Assembly: GCF_019049655.1 (NCBI RefSeq)
Contig: NZ_JAFMOX010000040.1
Coordinates: 1 to 50,640, forward strand
Length of the DNA stretch: 50,640 bases
Source of the DNA: Rahnella rivi
GTDB lineage: Bacteria; Pseudomonadota; Gammaproteobacteria; Enterobacterales; Enterobacteriaceae
Direction: 5' to 3'
Shown: one piece after another, positions 38,684 through 48,710 of the stretch
Layout of the letters: each line of letters begins with the position of its first letter
Position numbering within the stretch: position 1 is the stretch's first letter
Translations under genes and position numbers: made by a program
The notes under the pieces: model-generated
What the model saw: only the letters and a program-made list of their open reading frames with translations
Database searches by the model: none
Told to the model about the DNA's origin: nothing

Positions 38684-39973
38684 TTAGTGCTGGTTTACAC
38701 TGGTCTGTAAAGGATGCAATGGACGGACCTGCACTTGTTTGATCATGTTGTCCTGCACATCCAGAATTTCGACTTCATAATCTTCAATGCGTAAGTTGGT
38801 GCCGATTTTAGGGATCTCTTCCAGCACCTCCAGTAACATACCATTCATGGTTCTCGGCCCGTCGGCAGGCAGCGTCCAGTTAAAGGCTTTGTTCAGCTCA
38901 CGAACGTTCGCACTGCCTTCAATCACCACGGAACCATCGCTTTGCGGCGTCACTTCTTCGGCCAGCGTCGGTGACATCGACGTCGTGAAATCACCGACAA
39001 TCTCTTCGAGAATATCCTCGACGGTGACCAGCCCCTGAATGTCGCCATATTCATCGACAACAATCCCGACTTTCTTCTTATTACGCTGGAATTTCACCAG
39101 CTGAATATTCAGCGGTGTACCTTCGGGTATGTAGTAAATCTCATCGGCAGCGCGCAGCAGATTTTCTTTGGTGAACTCTTTCCGCTCCGTCATCAGCCGA
39201 TAAGCTTCACGCAGGCGCAGCATGCCGATGGCATCGTCGAGTGAATCCCGGTAAAGCATAATGCGGCCATGCGGTGAGTGCGTCAGCTGGCGGATGATCG
39301 ATTTCCAGTCATCGTTAATATCAATCCCGACAATCTCATTGCGCGGCACCATGATGTCATCGACCGTGACTTTCTCAAGATCCAGCACTGAAAGCAGCAT
39401 GTCCTGATTGCGACGGGAGATGTTCGAGCGCGATTCATTCACAATGGTTCTCAGCTCTTCTTTACTCATCGCATCGCTGAGGCTGGTGTTGGTTTTGACA
39501 CCGCACATTCTCATCAGCAGACGTGAAAGGCTGTTCAGGATCCACACTAACGGCATCATGATGGTCTGCAGAGGACGCAACAGCAGGCTGCTTGGAAAAG
39601 CGATACGTTCCGGGTTAAGCGCGGCGAAGGTTTTCGGCAGCACTTCAGCAAACAGCAGCACCACGAAGGTCAGCACGCCGGTCGCAATGGCCACACCGGC
39701 ATCGCCATATAAACGGATGCCCACAATGGTTGCCAGAGCGGAAGCAAGGATGTTGACCAGGTTGTTGCCGATAAGTACGAGGCTTATAAGCTGATCCGGG
39801 CGTTTTAACAGCTTTTCGACGCGACGCGCACCCCGGTTACCTTGTTTGGCAAGGTGACGTAACCGGTAACGGTTGAGTGTCATCATACCGGTTTCGGAGG
39901 CTGAAAAATAAGCCGAAACCACCACCATGATGATCAGTGTGATGATCAGGGTTGTTGTCGAGACGTGCTCCAA
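38684..39973 (-). CDS. yfjD: CNNM/CorC-family membrane protein YfjD (CorB-like)
   Basis: 429 residues. N-terminal DUF21 membrane domain (four hydrophobic segments, with the SAYFSASETGMMTLNRYRL motif), two CBS domains (about 200-330; VTVDDIMVPRNEIVGIDI, GDIQGLVTVEDILEEIVGD), and a C-terminal CorC_HlyC domain. The family takes part in magnesium/cobalt homeostasis. Placement next to ypjD and ffh is as in E. coli. Confidence 0.9.
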   Translation of the reverse strand: MEHVSTTTLIITLIIMVVVSAYFSASETGMMTLNRYRLRHLAKQGNRGARRVEKLLKRPDQLISLVLIGNNLVNILASALATIVGIRLYGDAGVAIATGVLTFVVLLFAEVLPKTFAALNPERIAFPSSLLLRPLQTIMMPLVWILNSLSRLLMRMCGVKTNTSLSDAMSKEELRTIVNESRSNISRRNQDMLLSVLDLEKVTVDDIMVPRNEIVGIDINDDWKSIIRQLTHSPHGRIMLYRDSLDDAIGMLRLREAYRLMTERKEFTKENLLRAADEIYYIPEGTPLNIQLVKFQRNKKKVGIVVDEYGDIQGLVTVEDILEEIVGDFTTSMSPTLAEEVTPQSDGSVVIEGSANVRELNKAFNWTLPADGPRTMNGMLLEVLEEIPKIGTNLRIEDYEVEILDVQDNMIKQVQVRPLHPLQTSVNQH

Positions 39974-39989
39974 CGGGTATTCCTTTTAA

Positions 39990-40781
39990 TTAATGAACCA
40001 TGATTTGCTGGATCAGGCGGCTGCCAAAATAGGCGAGAGTGAGCAGGATGGCGCCCGCCATGCTGAACCATACCACGCGGCGGCCACGCCAGCCTTCGTG
40101 ATAATGGCCCCACAGCAGGACGATATAAACGAACCATGCAAGTATCGACAAAACGGCCTTATCGATATTTTCCGGGCTGAACAGGTTGTTCAGATACAGC
40201 AATCCGGTGCACAGCGTCAGCGTCAGTAAAATGACGCCAATCTGGGTGATGTGAAAAAGTTTCCGCTCGATGCTCATCAGCGGCGGCATATCAGCGGTAA
40301 ATGTCAGACGTTTATTCTTCAGCTGATAATCAAGCCATGCCAGCTGCAGTGCATATAGCGCGGCAATCATCAGAGTCGCATAGGAGAAAAGCGCCAGGCC
40401 AATATGGACCAGTAAGCCTTTACTTTCCTCGAGATGCGTAATGAACTCGCCCGGCAGGAAGGTGACGAACGCCAGATTGATCAGCGAAAAACTATACACA
40501 ATAGGCAGAACAAACCAGCCGCGGTTGCGCGAGGCAACAATGGTCATCACCGTGCCAATAATTAAACTCACGACGGAACCAATATTCACCAGGCTCAGGT
40601 TCTGGCCGGTGCTGACATCGAAAATGCGTTGTTGCAGGGCGACCGCATGGCAGACCAGCGCGACGACCACGGAAATCAGTGCCAGACGTCGGTATGCGCT
40701 GTTCTTCCGGATGATGCTCGGAATGATCAGTGCGAGGCTGAACAGATAGGCCAACATGGCGACGAGAGCGAAAACTGACAT
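39990..40781 (-). CDS. ypjD: Cytochrome c assembly-like inner membrane protein YpjD
   Basis: 263 residues with about eight membrane segments and the CcsA/HemX-like stretch ending in ILAWFVYIVLLWGHYHEGWRGR (part). Despite the family name its role in heme or cytochrome c handling is not proven. Divergent from ffh and 16 bases upstream of yfjD. Confidence 0.85.
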   Translation of the reverse strand: MSVFALVAMLAYLFSLALIIPSIIRKNSAYRRLALISVVVALVCHAVALQQRIFDVSTGQNLSLVNIGSVVSLIIGTVMTIVASRNRGWFVLPIVYSFSLINLAFVTFLPGEFITHLEESKGLLVHIGLALFSYATLMIAALYALQLAWLDYQLKNKRLTFTADMPPLMSIERKLFHITQIGVILLTLTLCTGLLYLNNLFSPENIDKAVLSILAWFVYIVLLWGHYHEGWRGRRVVWFSMAGAILLTLAYFGSRLIQQIMVH

Positions 40782-40945
40782 AGCGTTTCAGTGGCATCGA
40801 AAAGTGAATGAGAATCGCAGTATAACGTTACCCGCGTCACGCTCCAACCTATCTGAGATACCAAAGCAGAGATCGTCCTCGCTTCGTGTTATAATCCCGC
40901 AATTACGTCGCAAAAGCGGCCTGTCATTACGTTGAGCAAGAGACG

Positions 40946-42307
40946 ATGTTTGAGAATTTAAGCGATCGATTGTCGCGCACACTGCGCAATATCAGCGGCC
41001 GCGGGCGGCTGACCGAAGAAAATATCAAAGAGACGTTGCGTGAAGTTCGCATGGCGTTACTGGAAGCTGACGTTGCGCTGCCAGTCGTTCGCGACTTCAT
41101 CAACCGGGTGAAAGAGAGTGCTGTTGGCCATGAGGTCAATAAAAGTCTTACGCCGGGTCAGGAATTCGTCAAAATTGTCCAGAAAGAGCTGGAAAACGCG
41201 ATGGGCGAGGCGAATACCGAGCTCAATTTAGCGGCACAGCCACCGGCTGTCGTGCTGATGGCAGGTTTACAAGGTGCCGGTAAAACCACCAGCGTCGGTA
41301 AACTGGCGAAATTCCTGAAAGAGAAGAAAAAGAAAAAAGTGCTGGTGGTGTCTGCTGACGTGTATCGCCCTGCGGCGATCAAACAGCTGGAAACCCTGGC
41401 GCAGCAAGTTGAAGTGGATTTCTTTCCGTCAGATGTACAGGAAAAACCGGTCGATATCGTTCGCCGTGCGCTTCAGCAAGCCAAACTGAAATTTTATGAT
41501 GTCCTGATTGTCGATACCGCGGGTCGTTTACACGTCGACGAAGCGATGATGGACGAAATCAAACAGGTTCACGCCGCGATTAATCCGGTTGAAACCCTGT
41601 TTGTTGTCGATGCCATGACCGGTCAGGATGCCGCAAATACGGCAAAAGCCTTTAACGAAGCGCTGCCACTTACCGGTGTGATCCTGACGAAAGTGGATGG
41701 TGACGCGCGCGGCGGTGCCGCGTTGTCGATTCGCCACATCACCGGCAAGCCGATTAAATTCCTGGGTATGGGTGAAAAAAACGATGCCCTTGAGCCGTTC
41801 CACCCTGATCGTATCGCTTCACGTATTTTGGGTATGGGCGACGTTCTCTCTCTTATCGAAGACATTGAGAGTAAAGTCGACCGCGCACAGGCTGAAAAAC
41901 TGGCCAACAAGCTCAAGAAGGGCGACGGTTTCGATCTGACCGACTTCCTCGATCAGCTCAAGCAAATGCGCAATATGGGCGGTATGGCGAGTATGATGAG
42001 TAAATTGCCGGGTGTTGGCCAACTGCCAGACAACGTCAAATCTCAGATGGACGATAAGGTACTGGTGCGAATGGAAGCGATCATCAATTCGATGACGATG
42101 AAAGAGCGCGCTAAGCCCGAAATTATTAAAGGTTCCCGCAAGCGTCGTATCGCGCTGGGTTCCGGCATGCAGGTGCAGGATGTTAACCGCTTACTCAAGC
42201 AGTTTGACGATATGCAGCGCATGATGAAGAAAATGAAGAATGGCGGTATGGCGAAAATGATGCGTGGCATGAAGGGTATGATGCCACCAGGTTTCCCAGG
42301 CCGCTAA
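40946..42307 (+). CDS. ffh: Signal recognition particle protein Ffh
   Basis: 453 residues: N-terminal helical bundle, GTPase domain (GLQGAGKTTSVGKLA, DTAGRLHVDE, TKVDGDARGGAAL) and a methionine-rich M domain with MQRMMKKMKNGGMAKMMRGM near the C-terminus. Binds 4.5S RNA and nascent membrane proteins. Confidence 0.98.
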   Translation: MFENLSDRLSRTLRNISGRGRLTEENIKETLREVRMALLEADVALPVVRDFINRVKESAVGHEVNKSLTPGQEFVKIVQKELENAMGEANTELNLAAQPPAVVLMAGLQGAGKTTSVGKLAKFLKEKKKKKVLVVSADVYRPAAIKQLETLAQQVEVDFFPSDVQEKPVDIVRRALQQAKLKFYDVLIVDTAGRLHVDEAMMDEIKQVHAAINPVETLFVVDAMTGQDAANTAKAFNEALPLTGVILTKVDGDARGGAALSIRHITGKPIKFLGMGEKNDALEPFHPDRIASRILGMGDVLSLIEDIESKVDRAQAEKLANKLKKGDGFDLTDFLDQLKQMRNMGGMASMMSKLPGVGQLPDNVKSQMDDKVLVRMEAIINSMTMKERAKPEIIKGSRKRRIALGSGMQVQDVNRLLKQFDDMQRMMKKMKNGGMAKMMRGMKGMMPPGFPGR

Positions 42308-42373
42308 TCGACAACACTGGCTATTTATCAGCCACATAAACGGCCCCAAATGTGCTCAGGCAAATAGCGACGG

Positions 42374-42401
42374 AGGCAATCTACGCTTTCGATTGCTTTT
42401 T
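42374..42401 (+). terminator. Terminator after ffh
   Basis: GCAATC, 9-base loop, GATTGC, followed by T5. Moderate stem with good U-tract; a further weaker CCAAAAT/ATTTTGG hairpin follows at 42405-42425. Confidence 0.6.
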
Positions 42402-42439
42402 GCGCCAAAATGAGTAAAATTTTGGGGCTTTTTATATTG

Positions 42440-42473
42440 CAACCAGACCCCGTTCCCCGATGGGGTCTGGTTG
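42440..42473 (+). promoter_or_regulatory. Leader hairpin upstream of rpsP (attenuator-like)
   Basis: CAACCAGACCCC, 10-base loop, GGGGTCTGGTTG: perfect 12-bp stem followed by TTTTATT, 24 bases before the rpsP ATG. Either an attenuator in the rpsP operon leader or part of the ffh terminator region; the position inside the leader favours attenuation. Confidence 0.6.
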
Positions 42474-42496
42474 TTTTATTAACTAAAGAGGATGTT

Positions 42497-42745
42497 ATGG
42501 TAACAATTCGTTTAGCACGTGGCGGCGCAAAAAAGCGTCCGTTTTATCAAGTAGTAGTGACCGACAGCCGCAACGCTCGTGACGGTCGTTTCATCGAACG
42601 CGTAGGTTTCTTCAACCCATTGGCTTCTGGCCAGGCTGAAGCTCTGCGTCTGGACCTGGATCGTGTTGCCCATTGGGTAGATCTGGGTGCAACCGTTTCT
42701 GATCGCGTTTCTGCGCTGATCAAAGACGCTAAGAAAGCAGCTTAA
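42497..42745 (+). CDS. rpsP: 30S ribosomal protein S16
   Basis: 82 residues from ATG 42497 ([20 protein letters not shown]), the E. coli length; AGAGGA precedes the ATG. First gene of rpsP-rimM-trmD-rplS. Confidence 0.98.
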   Translation: MVTIRLARGGAKKRPFYQVVVTDSRNARDGRFIERVGFFNPLASGQAEALRLDLDRVAHWVDLGATVSDRVSALIKDAKKAA

Positions 42746-42763
42746 TCTGTCGCGGTGGTGGCA

Positions 42764-43312
42764 ATGAGCAAGCAATCCAATCCAGTGGTACCCGCTGAGC
42801 CGTTAGTTCTCGGCAAAATGGGTTCAACATACGGCATTCGTGGTTGGCTCAGAGTGTTTTCATCCACCGAAGACGCTGAAAGCATCTTCGAATACCAGCC
42901 CTGGTTTATCCAGCGTGCCGGTAAGTGGCAGGTTATCGAGCTGGAAGGCTGGAAACGCCACACTCAGGATCTGATTATCAAAGTCAAAGGCGTTGATGAT
43001 CGGGATGCTGCGAATCTTCTGACTAATTGCGAAATTGTCGTCGATTCAAAGCAACTACCTGTACTGGAAGACGGTGACTATTACTGGAAAGACCTTTTTG
43101 GTTGCCAGGTAGTGACGACTTCCGGTTACGAGCTGGGCAAAATCATCGATATGATGGAAACCGGTTCTAACGATGTCATGGTAGTGAAAGCCAACCTGAA
43201 AGATGCCTTCGGACTCAAGGAGCGGTTAATTCCGTTCCTCGATGGGCAGGTTATCAAGAAAGTCGATCTCGCTACTCGCACTGTTGAAGTAGATTGGGAT
43301 CCTGGTTTTTGA
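42764..43312 (+). CDS. rimM: Ribosome maturation factor RimM
   Basis: 182 residues from ATG 42764. N-terminal RimM domain ([19 protein letters not shown]) and C-terminal PRC barrel ([20 protein letters not shown], ending VEVDWDPGF). Assists 30S head assembly around S19 and 16S processing. Confidence 0.96.
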   Translation: MSKQSNPVVPAEPLVLGKMGSTYGIRGWLRVFSSTEDAESIFEYQPWFIQRAGKWQVIELEGWKRHTQDLIIKVKGVDDRDAANLLTNCEIVVDSKQLPVLEDGDYYWKDLFGCQVVTTSGYELGKIIDMMETGSNDVMVVKANLKDAFGLKERLIPFLDGQVIKKVDLATRTVEVDWDPGF

Positions 43313-43379
43313 CCTCCGTAGTGTTTACTGATGTAAACAACGTCTGGTTGAGCGGTCAAACATTTGGAAGGGGTAGGCT

Positions 43380-44123
43380 ATGTGGATCGGTATAATTAGC
43401 CTGTTTCCTGAAATGTTCCGCGCAATTACGGATTACGGGGTAACTGGCCGGGCAGTTAAGAATGGCCTGTTGAGCGTAAATTGCTGGAGTCCTCGTGACT
43501 TCGCATACGACCGACATCGTACCGTGGATGAGCGCCCTTACGGCGGTGGTCCCGGCATGCTGATGATGGTGCAACCCTTGCGGGAAGCGATTCATGCAGC
43601 AAAAGCAGCGGCAGGCGAAGGTGTGAAAGTGATTTATCTTTCACCTCAGGGTCGCAAACTGGATCAAACCGGTGTTTGCGAACTGGCGGCCCACCAGAAA
43701 ATTATTCTGGTTTGTGGTCGTTATGAAGGGATTGATGAGCGCGTAATCAAAACCGAAATTGATGAAGAATGGTCAATTGGTGATTATGTTCTCAGCGGTG
43801 GTGAGTTGCCGGCAATGACTCTGATTGATTCAGTTTCCCGCTTTATACCGGGCGTTCTGGGTCGTCAGGCTTCAGCAGAAGAAGATTCTTTCGCTGACGG
43901 ATTGCTCGATTGCCCCCACTATACCCGCCCTGAAGTGCTGGAAGGCATGGAGGTACCGCCGGTTTTACTGTCGGGAAATCATGCTGATATACGTCGCTGG
44001 CGCCTGAAACAGTCGCTGGGTCGAACCTGGCTTAGAAGACCTGAACTTCTGGAAAACCTAGCTCTGACTGACGAGCAAGAGGTGTTACTGAGAGAGTTCC
44101 AAAAGGAACATCGACTTAGTTAA
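43380..44123 (+). CDS. trmD: tRNA (guanine-N1)-methyltransferase
   Basis: 247 residues, SPOUT trefoil-knot enzyme: [20 protein letters not shown], the active-site [14 protein letters not shown] segment, [12 protein letters not shown] and [15 protein letters not shown]. Methylates G37 of tRNAs reading CNN codons, preventing frameshifts. GGAAGGGG precedes the ATG. Confidence 0.97.
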   Translation: MWIGIISLFPEMFRAITDYGVTGRAVKNGLLSVNCWSPRDFAYDRHRTVDERPYGGGPGMLMMVQPLREAIHAAKAAAGEGVKVIYLSPQGRKLDQTGVCELAAHQKIILVCGRYEGIDERVIKTEIDEEWSIGDYVLSGGELPAMTLIDSVSRFIPGVLGRQASAEEDSFADGLLDCPHYTRPEVLEGMEVPPVLLSGNHADIRRWRLKQSLGRTWLRRPELLENLALTDEQEVLLREFQKEHRLS

Positions 44124-44186
44124 CAAAACTATGAAGGGACCGCTTGAGCACGTTGCCAGGCCTTCCCGATATATCAGTTTACCTAG

Positions 44187-44549
<363 letters not shown>

Positions 44550-44589
44550 GGTATCGCTAACGCGACATCTACTAGTTAATATAGAACAA

Positions 44590-44622
44590 GGGGTTAGCCA
44601 TCGGCTAACCCCTTTTTTTTTT
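44590..44622 (+). terminator. Terminator after rplS
   Basis: GGGGTTAGCC, loop ATC, GGCTAACCCC, then ten T. Very strong rho-independent terminator; prophage sequence starts within about 20 bases. Confidence 0.95.
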
Positions 44623-44643
44623 GCATCAGTGACGACAAATTGA

Positions 44644-44826
44644 CTATGCCGCAGATGGCTGGTTTCCGCCGGGTTTAGAGATAACCCTGGCGACGGACTC
44701 ATGTGTGGCAAACGTGCAACTGCACTGAATATTCTGACACTGATGATACCGTTCCTTGGTTGATTCACTCAGATAACGGCTTGAACGTGTGTGGGCAACT
44801 TTTCCACAAAGCGGGCAATGCATCAT
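44644..44826 (-). CDS. ogr: Ogr/Delta-type zinc-finger activator of phage late genes
   Basis: 60 residues from ATG 44826, with GGAGG 5 bases upstream. The zinc motif C-X2-C-X22-C-X4-C is exact: CPLC, then CQNIQC, with the P2 Ogr-like RSSRYLSESTKERYHQCQN. Ogr binds upstream of P2 late promoters and contacts RNA polymerase alpha. It is downstream of gene D as in P2, and is the last phage gene before the host rplS terminator. Confidence 0.93.
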   Translation of the reverse strand: MMHCPLCGKVAHTRSSRYLSESTKERYHQCQNIQCSCTFATHESVARVISKPGGNQPSAA

Positions 44827-44892
44827 AAAAACCTCCGGCATGACAGTTAGGCGATGAGGTGATTATGAATTCATTAACTTGCAAAAGCAAGT

Positions 44893-46053
44893 TTATAATG
44901 CCGTTATGGATGACTGATAAGTAATATCCGCGGTGTAAACCTTCAAATTCAAGGTGGTAGTGAATCCTTTCTCATTGAGATTATGCACGACAGAGTTAAT
45001 CACCCACCGCTGGCGGTCTATCACATCCTTGAAACCCTGCACGGTCACGGGCATTTGTGCGCTGAGATCGGCGCGCCCCAGCGCCAGTTTTATGCTGAAG
45101 GTTGAAGATTCTGTCTGGATTCGATTGAAGACAGAATCCGCCGCACGCCTGGCAGATTGTTCATCGGGATACAGGGTCGTCAGCAGCAGAACTTTATTAC
45201 CAGACCCTGCGATATAGCTTTTTGTCTGCTCTTTGGCCGGCGTATTCAATTCTGCTGACGGCGTTACCGATGCAGGATGTTGCTTTTGCGAGTTTGAAGT
45301 CTGCGTTGATGTCCGTTTCAGCGCTACGCTCGTCGTTGCTGCTTTCTTCACATCATGCCACTGGGCTTTTACGCTCTCATAGGCCAGCGTATCAACCAGT
45401 TTAAACGTGTGGGAATCACCGTCGCTGCGCACCAGCGTGTTCCATGGCAACGCCTGCCCGGAGGCTGTCCGGCCAGTAAAAGGTTTAAAAAACAGGATCG
45501 AGCCATTTTTGACCGTGGCCTGGGCTCCGTAGTTTTGCGCCAGTCGTGTGAGAAAGTAGCCATCGTTTTCATCCGTCTGATCAATATGCGGGATCGGAAT
45601 ATTATCGAGATCCTGATCTATAACCGGCAGAGGGAAGTTATTGCGGCTCGCGATAATTCTGACGATCGCGCCCAGCGTATAGTCGTCATAAGACTGACTC
45701 CGCTTGGTTTCAAATGAGCCACGAAAATCTGCGCTGCGGGCAGTGACGGCGATTCTGTCAGGGCTTCCGGAATGGGTGACAGTGTCCACCGTAAAATAAC
45801 CACAATCGTATAAAGCCTGTTTAGACCACCCCATATGCAGGTGTAAAACGGTACCTCTGGCGGGCATCTCCAGCTGCCGGTCGCCGTCGTCAAACGTCAG
45901 CGTCAGGGTGTCTGCAGCAAAGCCACTGTAATCGGTCACCGTCAGATTGATCACCCGCTCAGTGATATTCTCTTCCAGGACCTTATTTTTTATCTTAAGG
46001 GTAAACACCGGGGCGATGCGTGCGCCGGCGGGCAACTGAAGATCCGTAAGCAT
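44893..46053 (-). CDS. D: P2 gpD-like tail/baseplate hub protein
   Basis: 386 residues, the P2 gpD length. Conserved beginning (PVFTLKIKNKVLEENITERV, LTVTDYSGFAADTLTLTFDD), TARSADFRGSFETKRSQSYD and the C-terminal RWVINSVVHNLNEKGFTT. gpD forms the hub at the end of the tail tube in contractile tails. Next to U with a 3-base gap. Confidence 0.92.
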   Translation of the reverse strand: MLTDLQLPAGARIAPVFTLKIKNKVLEENITERVINLTVTDYSGFAADTLTLTFDDGDRQLEMPARGTVLHLHMGWSKQALYDCGYFTVDTVTHSGSPDRIAVTARSADFRGSFETKRSQSYDDYTLGAIVRIIASRNNFPLPVIDQDLDNIPIPHIDQTDENDGYFLTRLAQNYGAQATVKNGSILFFKPFTGRTASGQALPWNTLVRSDGDSHTFKLVDTLAYESVKAQWHDVKKAATTSVALKRTSTQTSNSQKQHPASVTPSAELNTPAKEQTKSYIAGSGNKVLLLTTLYPDEQSARRAADSVFNRIQTESSTFSIKLALGRADLSAQMPVTVQGFKDVIDRQRWVINSVVHNLNEKGFTTTLNLKVYTADITYQSSITAL

Positions 46054-46056
46054 GGT

Positions 46057-46527
46057 TTAGACTCCTGCGATAACACTGCTGACTGCCGAACTCGCCTTGT
46101 TATATAAGCCCTCGGCCTGAGCGAGGAGATCGCCAAACATTGCCGCCTGGGATTCATCGACGCGTTTTAAGTTGAGGGTAAAAGTAATAGTGCGCGCCTG
46201 ACCGCGGGTATTAAATTCGCCGCTGTCCTTGACCAGACTCTCAATGATAAACATGCCATAAATGGTGCCGGTACCTTCAATAAGGGGCCACGCACGGCCC
46301 GAGTCCGCCATACTTTGCAATGCCTGCAGATACCGCACTCCCCCGGTGAGCTCCGGTAACAGCTGGCCCTTCAGCGTCAACTTCTCCTGGCCCAAACCGA
46401 GAAACTGTGAAACCGCCCGCTGACCAAAACGAGCATTTTCGCCCCAGTTGTAATTCACCTGATGGTTAATATTCTGATAGGGCAGGGAGCTTAATTTGAA
46501 TACAAATAAGCCCAGCGACATCATCAT
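46057..46527 (-). CDS. U: P2 gpU-like tail protein
   Basis: 156 residues. MSLGLFVFKLSSLPYQ start, then QRAVSQFLGLGQEKLTLKGQ and ITFTLNLKRVDE. Needed for tail completion in P2. The first Met codons overlap the T stop by four bases (ATGA), showing translational coupling. Confidence 0.9.
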   Translation of the reverse strand: MMMSLGLFVFKLSSLPYQNINHQVNYNWGENARFGQRAVSQFLGLGQEKLTLKGQLLPELTGGVRYLQALQSMADSGRAWPLIEGTGTIYGMFIIESLVKDSGEFNTRGQARTITFTLNLKRVDESQAAMFGDLLAQAEGLYNKASSAVSSVIAGV

Positions 46528-48218
46528 GAGTAAAACCCTCCATTATCAAACACACTGTGTTGCGCATTTTCGTTATTCCAGTCGCGCTCGTTGAGCGTCC
46601 GGGTAATAAAGCTCTGAATTTGCTGGTAATCCGTTTCCGGTGTGGCAGTGAAACTGACATTCATCGTGGTGGTCCGATTATCCGTCAGGCTATTCGCCAC
46701 GCTGGCTTTGGCCGGTTGATACAGGCTGAGTGTGCCGCCCGTCGCCGATAAAGCGGGATTAAACGCTGCAGGCGGATTTTGAGCTTCTGTCTGTTCGTCA
46801 GTGTCGCTGCTGAAAATGTTAAGCACGGAATCGACACTTTTGCGCGCCCAGTTAAATACTTCACCGATTTGAGACACTGCTTTATTCAGCGTCACGAAAA
46901 TTTCACCGATGGCTGCCCCGACCAATTTGCCGATATCGGTGTAGCCACGCAGTTCGTCCTGAGTGAATTTAATGGGTGCCAGAAGATCGGTAATCCAGCC
47001 GAGGGCCGATTTAAAGGGGGCAAAGGCATTGCTTAACGGCCCCATGACTGAACTGAATCCGGCGATCATTCCGCTGACGAAGGCGCTGATCGGCTCCCAG
47101 AGTTTCACCACCGCAATCCCGATCCCTGCAATCAACGCGATGACCGGCAACAGCGGCAATCCGATAGCGGTAAACGCAGCAGCGATCACGCCGCCGGTGC
47201 TGGTGAAGACTGTGCCCAGCAATCCGGCGCCAGCCATCATCATGTTGACGCCGCTGAGTACCGGCGCGATGGCCATGCCGAGCGAACCCAGCCCGCCAAT
47301 CACTCCGGTGATCCCCAGCGCCATGCCGAGCAGCGCGTTGACCAGTTGAGGATTATCGGTGACCCAGGTATTGAGCGTGGTCAGCCATTGAGTGGCGGTT
47401 TGTGTGAGTTCGCGCAGCGCCGCACTTTGCCCTTCGAAGAGATTGATGCGCAGCGTGTCCCAGGTGGCAAAGAGTTTGGTTATGTCGCCATCCAGATTGT
47501 CGCCTTTTACGGTGATGGCCGTTTGTGCCGCCGGCGTTGAACCGTTGAGTTCCCCCGGCGTCTGTGCCAGAACCTGATTGGCATCGAGCCCGCTATCCGC
47601 TAACTTTTTCTGCGCGGCCACCACGTCCGCCGGTGAATGACCTGATGTCGCCATCGACAGACTTTGCTGACGCAACGCCGCAACGCGCGGATCTTCTTTT
47701 TGCAGGCCCAGCCCCGACTGAAGCTCAGAAAGGCTGACTTGCAGATCCGCGCCGGGTTTGAGAAAGTTTTTTGCCAGTTCCAGCTGAGGCAGGGCGAAGC
47801 TGATAGCATCTGAGCTGGCCGATTTCAGTTGCCCGATAATTTCCTCGCGATGCGTAAACTGCTCGCCAGGTTCCATGACTTTCTGCTCAACAACGGCCCG
47901 GCGCCCAGCCGAAATACTTTCCGCGCTTCTGCGTTCGGACGCGTATGGATTAACTGGTTTGGCGGGTTTAACTGATTCCTGATCTCCCGCCGACAGCTCA
48001 ACATACGGTTTCAGGAAATGCGCCAGCGGGCGTGACTGATTATCTAAAGATCTGAGTTCCCAGATAACGTCGCTGATGTCTTCTGACATCGCGTTGTATA
48101 AGCTTTTCTTCGGCAGCGTGGTAAACGTCTGCCAGGCGTTCGCCGTGGCCGCTTTCAGCGATTTCAGCTGTTTATTTATTTTCCCCAACGTCGTGGGTAA
48201 TTGTTCGACATTACTCAT
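46524..48218 (-). CDS. T: P2 gpT-like tail tape-measure protein, short
   Basis: 564 residues; P2 gpT has 815. Polar, coiled N-terminal third, a Gly/Ala-rich hydrophobic centre (about 290-380, e.g. GMALGITGVIGGLGSLGMAI) and a polar C-terminal part, the normal tape-measure layout. The frame is uninterrupted, so this looks like a naturally shorter version rather than a broken gene. Tape-measure length sets tail length, so the tail should be shorter than that of P2. The start overlaps the E' end by 8 bases. Confidence 0.88.
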   Translation of the reverse strand: MSNVEQLPTTLGKINKQLKSLKAATANAWQTFTTLPKKSLYNAMSEDISDVIWELRSLDNQSRPLAHFLKPYVELSAGDQESVKPAKPVNPYASERRSAESISAGRRAVVEQKVMEPGEQFTHREEIIGQLKSASSDAISFALPQLELAKNFLKPGADLQVSLSELQSGLGLQKEDPRVAALRQQSLSMATSGHSPADVVAAQKKLADSGLDANQVLAQTPGELNGSTPAAQTAITVKGDNLDGDITKLFATWDTLRINLFEGQSAALRELTQTATQWLTTLNTWVTDNPQLVNALLGMALGITGVIGGLGSLGMAIAPVLSGVNMMMAGAGLLGTVFTSTGGVIAAAFTAIGLPLLPVIALIAGIGIAVVKLWEPISAFVSGMIAGFSSVMGPLSNAFAPFKSALGWITDLLAPIKFTQDELRGYTDIGKLVGAAIGEIFVTLNKAVSQIGEVFNWARKSVDSVLNIFSSDTDEQTEAQNPPAAFNPALSATGGTLSLYQPAKASVANSLTDNRTTTMNVSFTATPETDYQQIQSFITRTLNERDWNNENAQHSVFDNGGFYS

Positions 48219-48650
48219 CTGTTTTTACTCCGCTGCGTTGCAATGCCTTATAGCGCCAGCTCAACAGATCGGTGAGCGACATGCCGTCCATTTCGGACGG
48301 CGGCCAGTGGAAAATCACCGCGATGTCAGCCATCAGATCATCCACGGTGAGGCGGGGGGAGAGCGTTACTCCGCCGGTTTCGGTGATAAAAAACCAATCA
48401 CCTTGCCTGCCAGCGCAATCAGGTCCGGAAGCTCGAGGCGTGAGCACTCTTCTTTGGTCAGGTTGGGATAAGTGATGCGGGGCAAAAGCGTAATCAGCGC
48501 ATCGACGTCGGCATTCGCCAGCGCGGCAAGCCCGATGCCACGCAGGCTGCCTGCCGTCGGTTTGGTCACCTGAATTTCAGTAATGTCGGTGTCGCCACGT
48601 TTTAGCGGCACATCCAGAATCACGGTGTTGTTGTTGTCAGTCTGGCTCAT
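48211..48650 (-). CDS. E+E': gpE+E' frameshift fusion (tail assembly chaperone)
   Basis: A -1 shift at plus-strand 48387-48393 (TTTTTTA on the coding strand, read T TTT TTA) joins E codons 1-88 to about 58 codons of E' (ITETGGVTLSPR... to SGVKTDE), giving about 146 residues; P2 E+E' is similar. E' has no start codon or ribosome site of its own. Programmed -1 frameshifting between the two chaperone genes before the tape measure is conserved across long-tailed phages. Confidence 0.85.
48366..48650 (-). CDS. E: P2 gpE-like tail assembly chaperone (zero-frame product)
   Basis: 94 residues starting MSQTDNNNTVILDVPLKRGD and ending KVIGFLSPKPAE; P2 gpE is of similar size. Small acidic chaperone thought to load onto the tape measure. 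Most ribosomes should stop here; some shift at the T TTT TTA just before the end to make E+E'. Confidence 0.9.
   Translation of the reverse strand: MSQTDNNNTVILDVPLKRGDTDITEIQVTKPTAGSLRGIGLAALANADVDALITLLPRITYPNLTKEECSRLELPDLIALAGKVIGFLSPKPAE
48387..48393 (-). promoter_or_regulatory. Slippery heptamer TTTTTTA for -1 frameshift
   Basis: In the E frame the bases read GG T TTT TTA, so the sequence is a canonical X XXY YYZ heptamer positioned seven codons before the E stop. Both tRNAs can re-pair perfectly except the last base. P2 uses T TTT TTG. Downstream stimulatory structure was not modelled. Confidence 0.85.
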
Positions 48651-48710
48651 GCGTTTTCCTGTTTAAGCACAAGTGAAGCCGGCAATGTCTGCCGGCTCTG
48701 GGAGGGGGAA

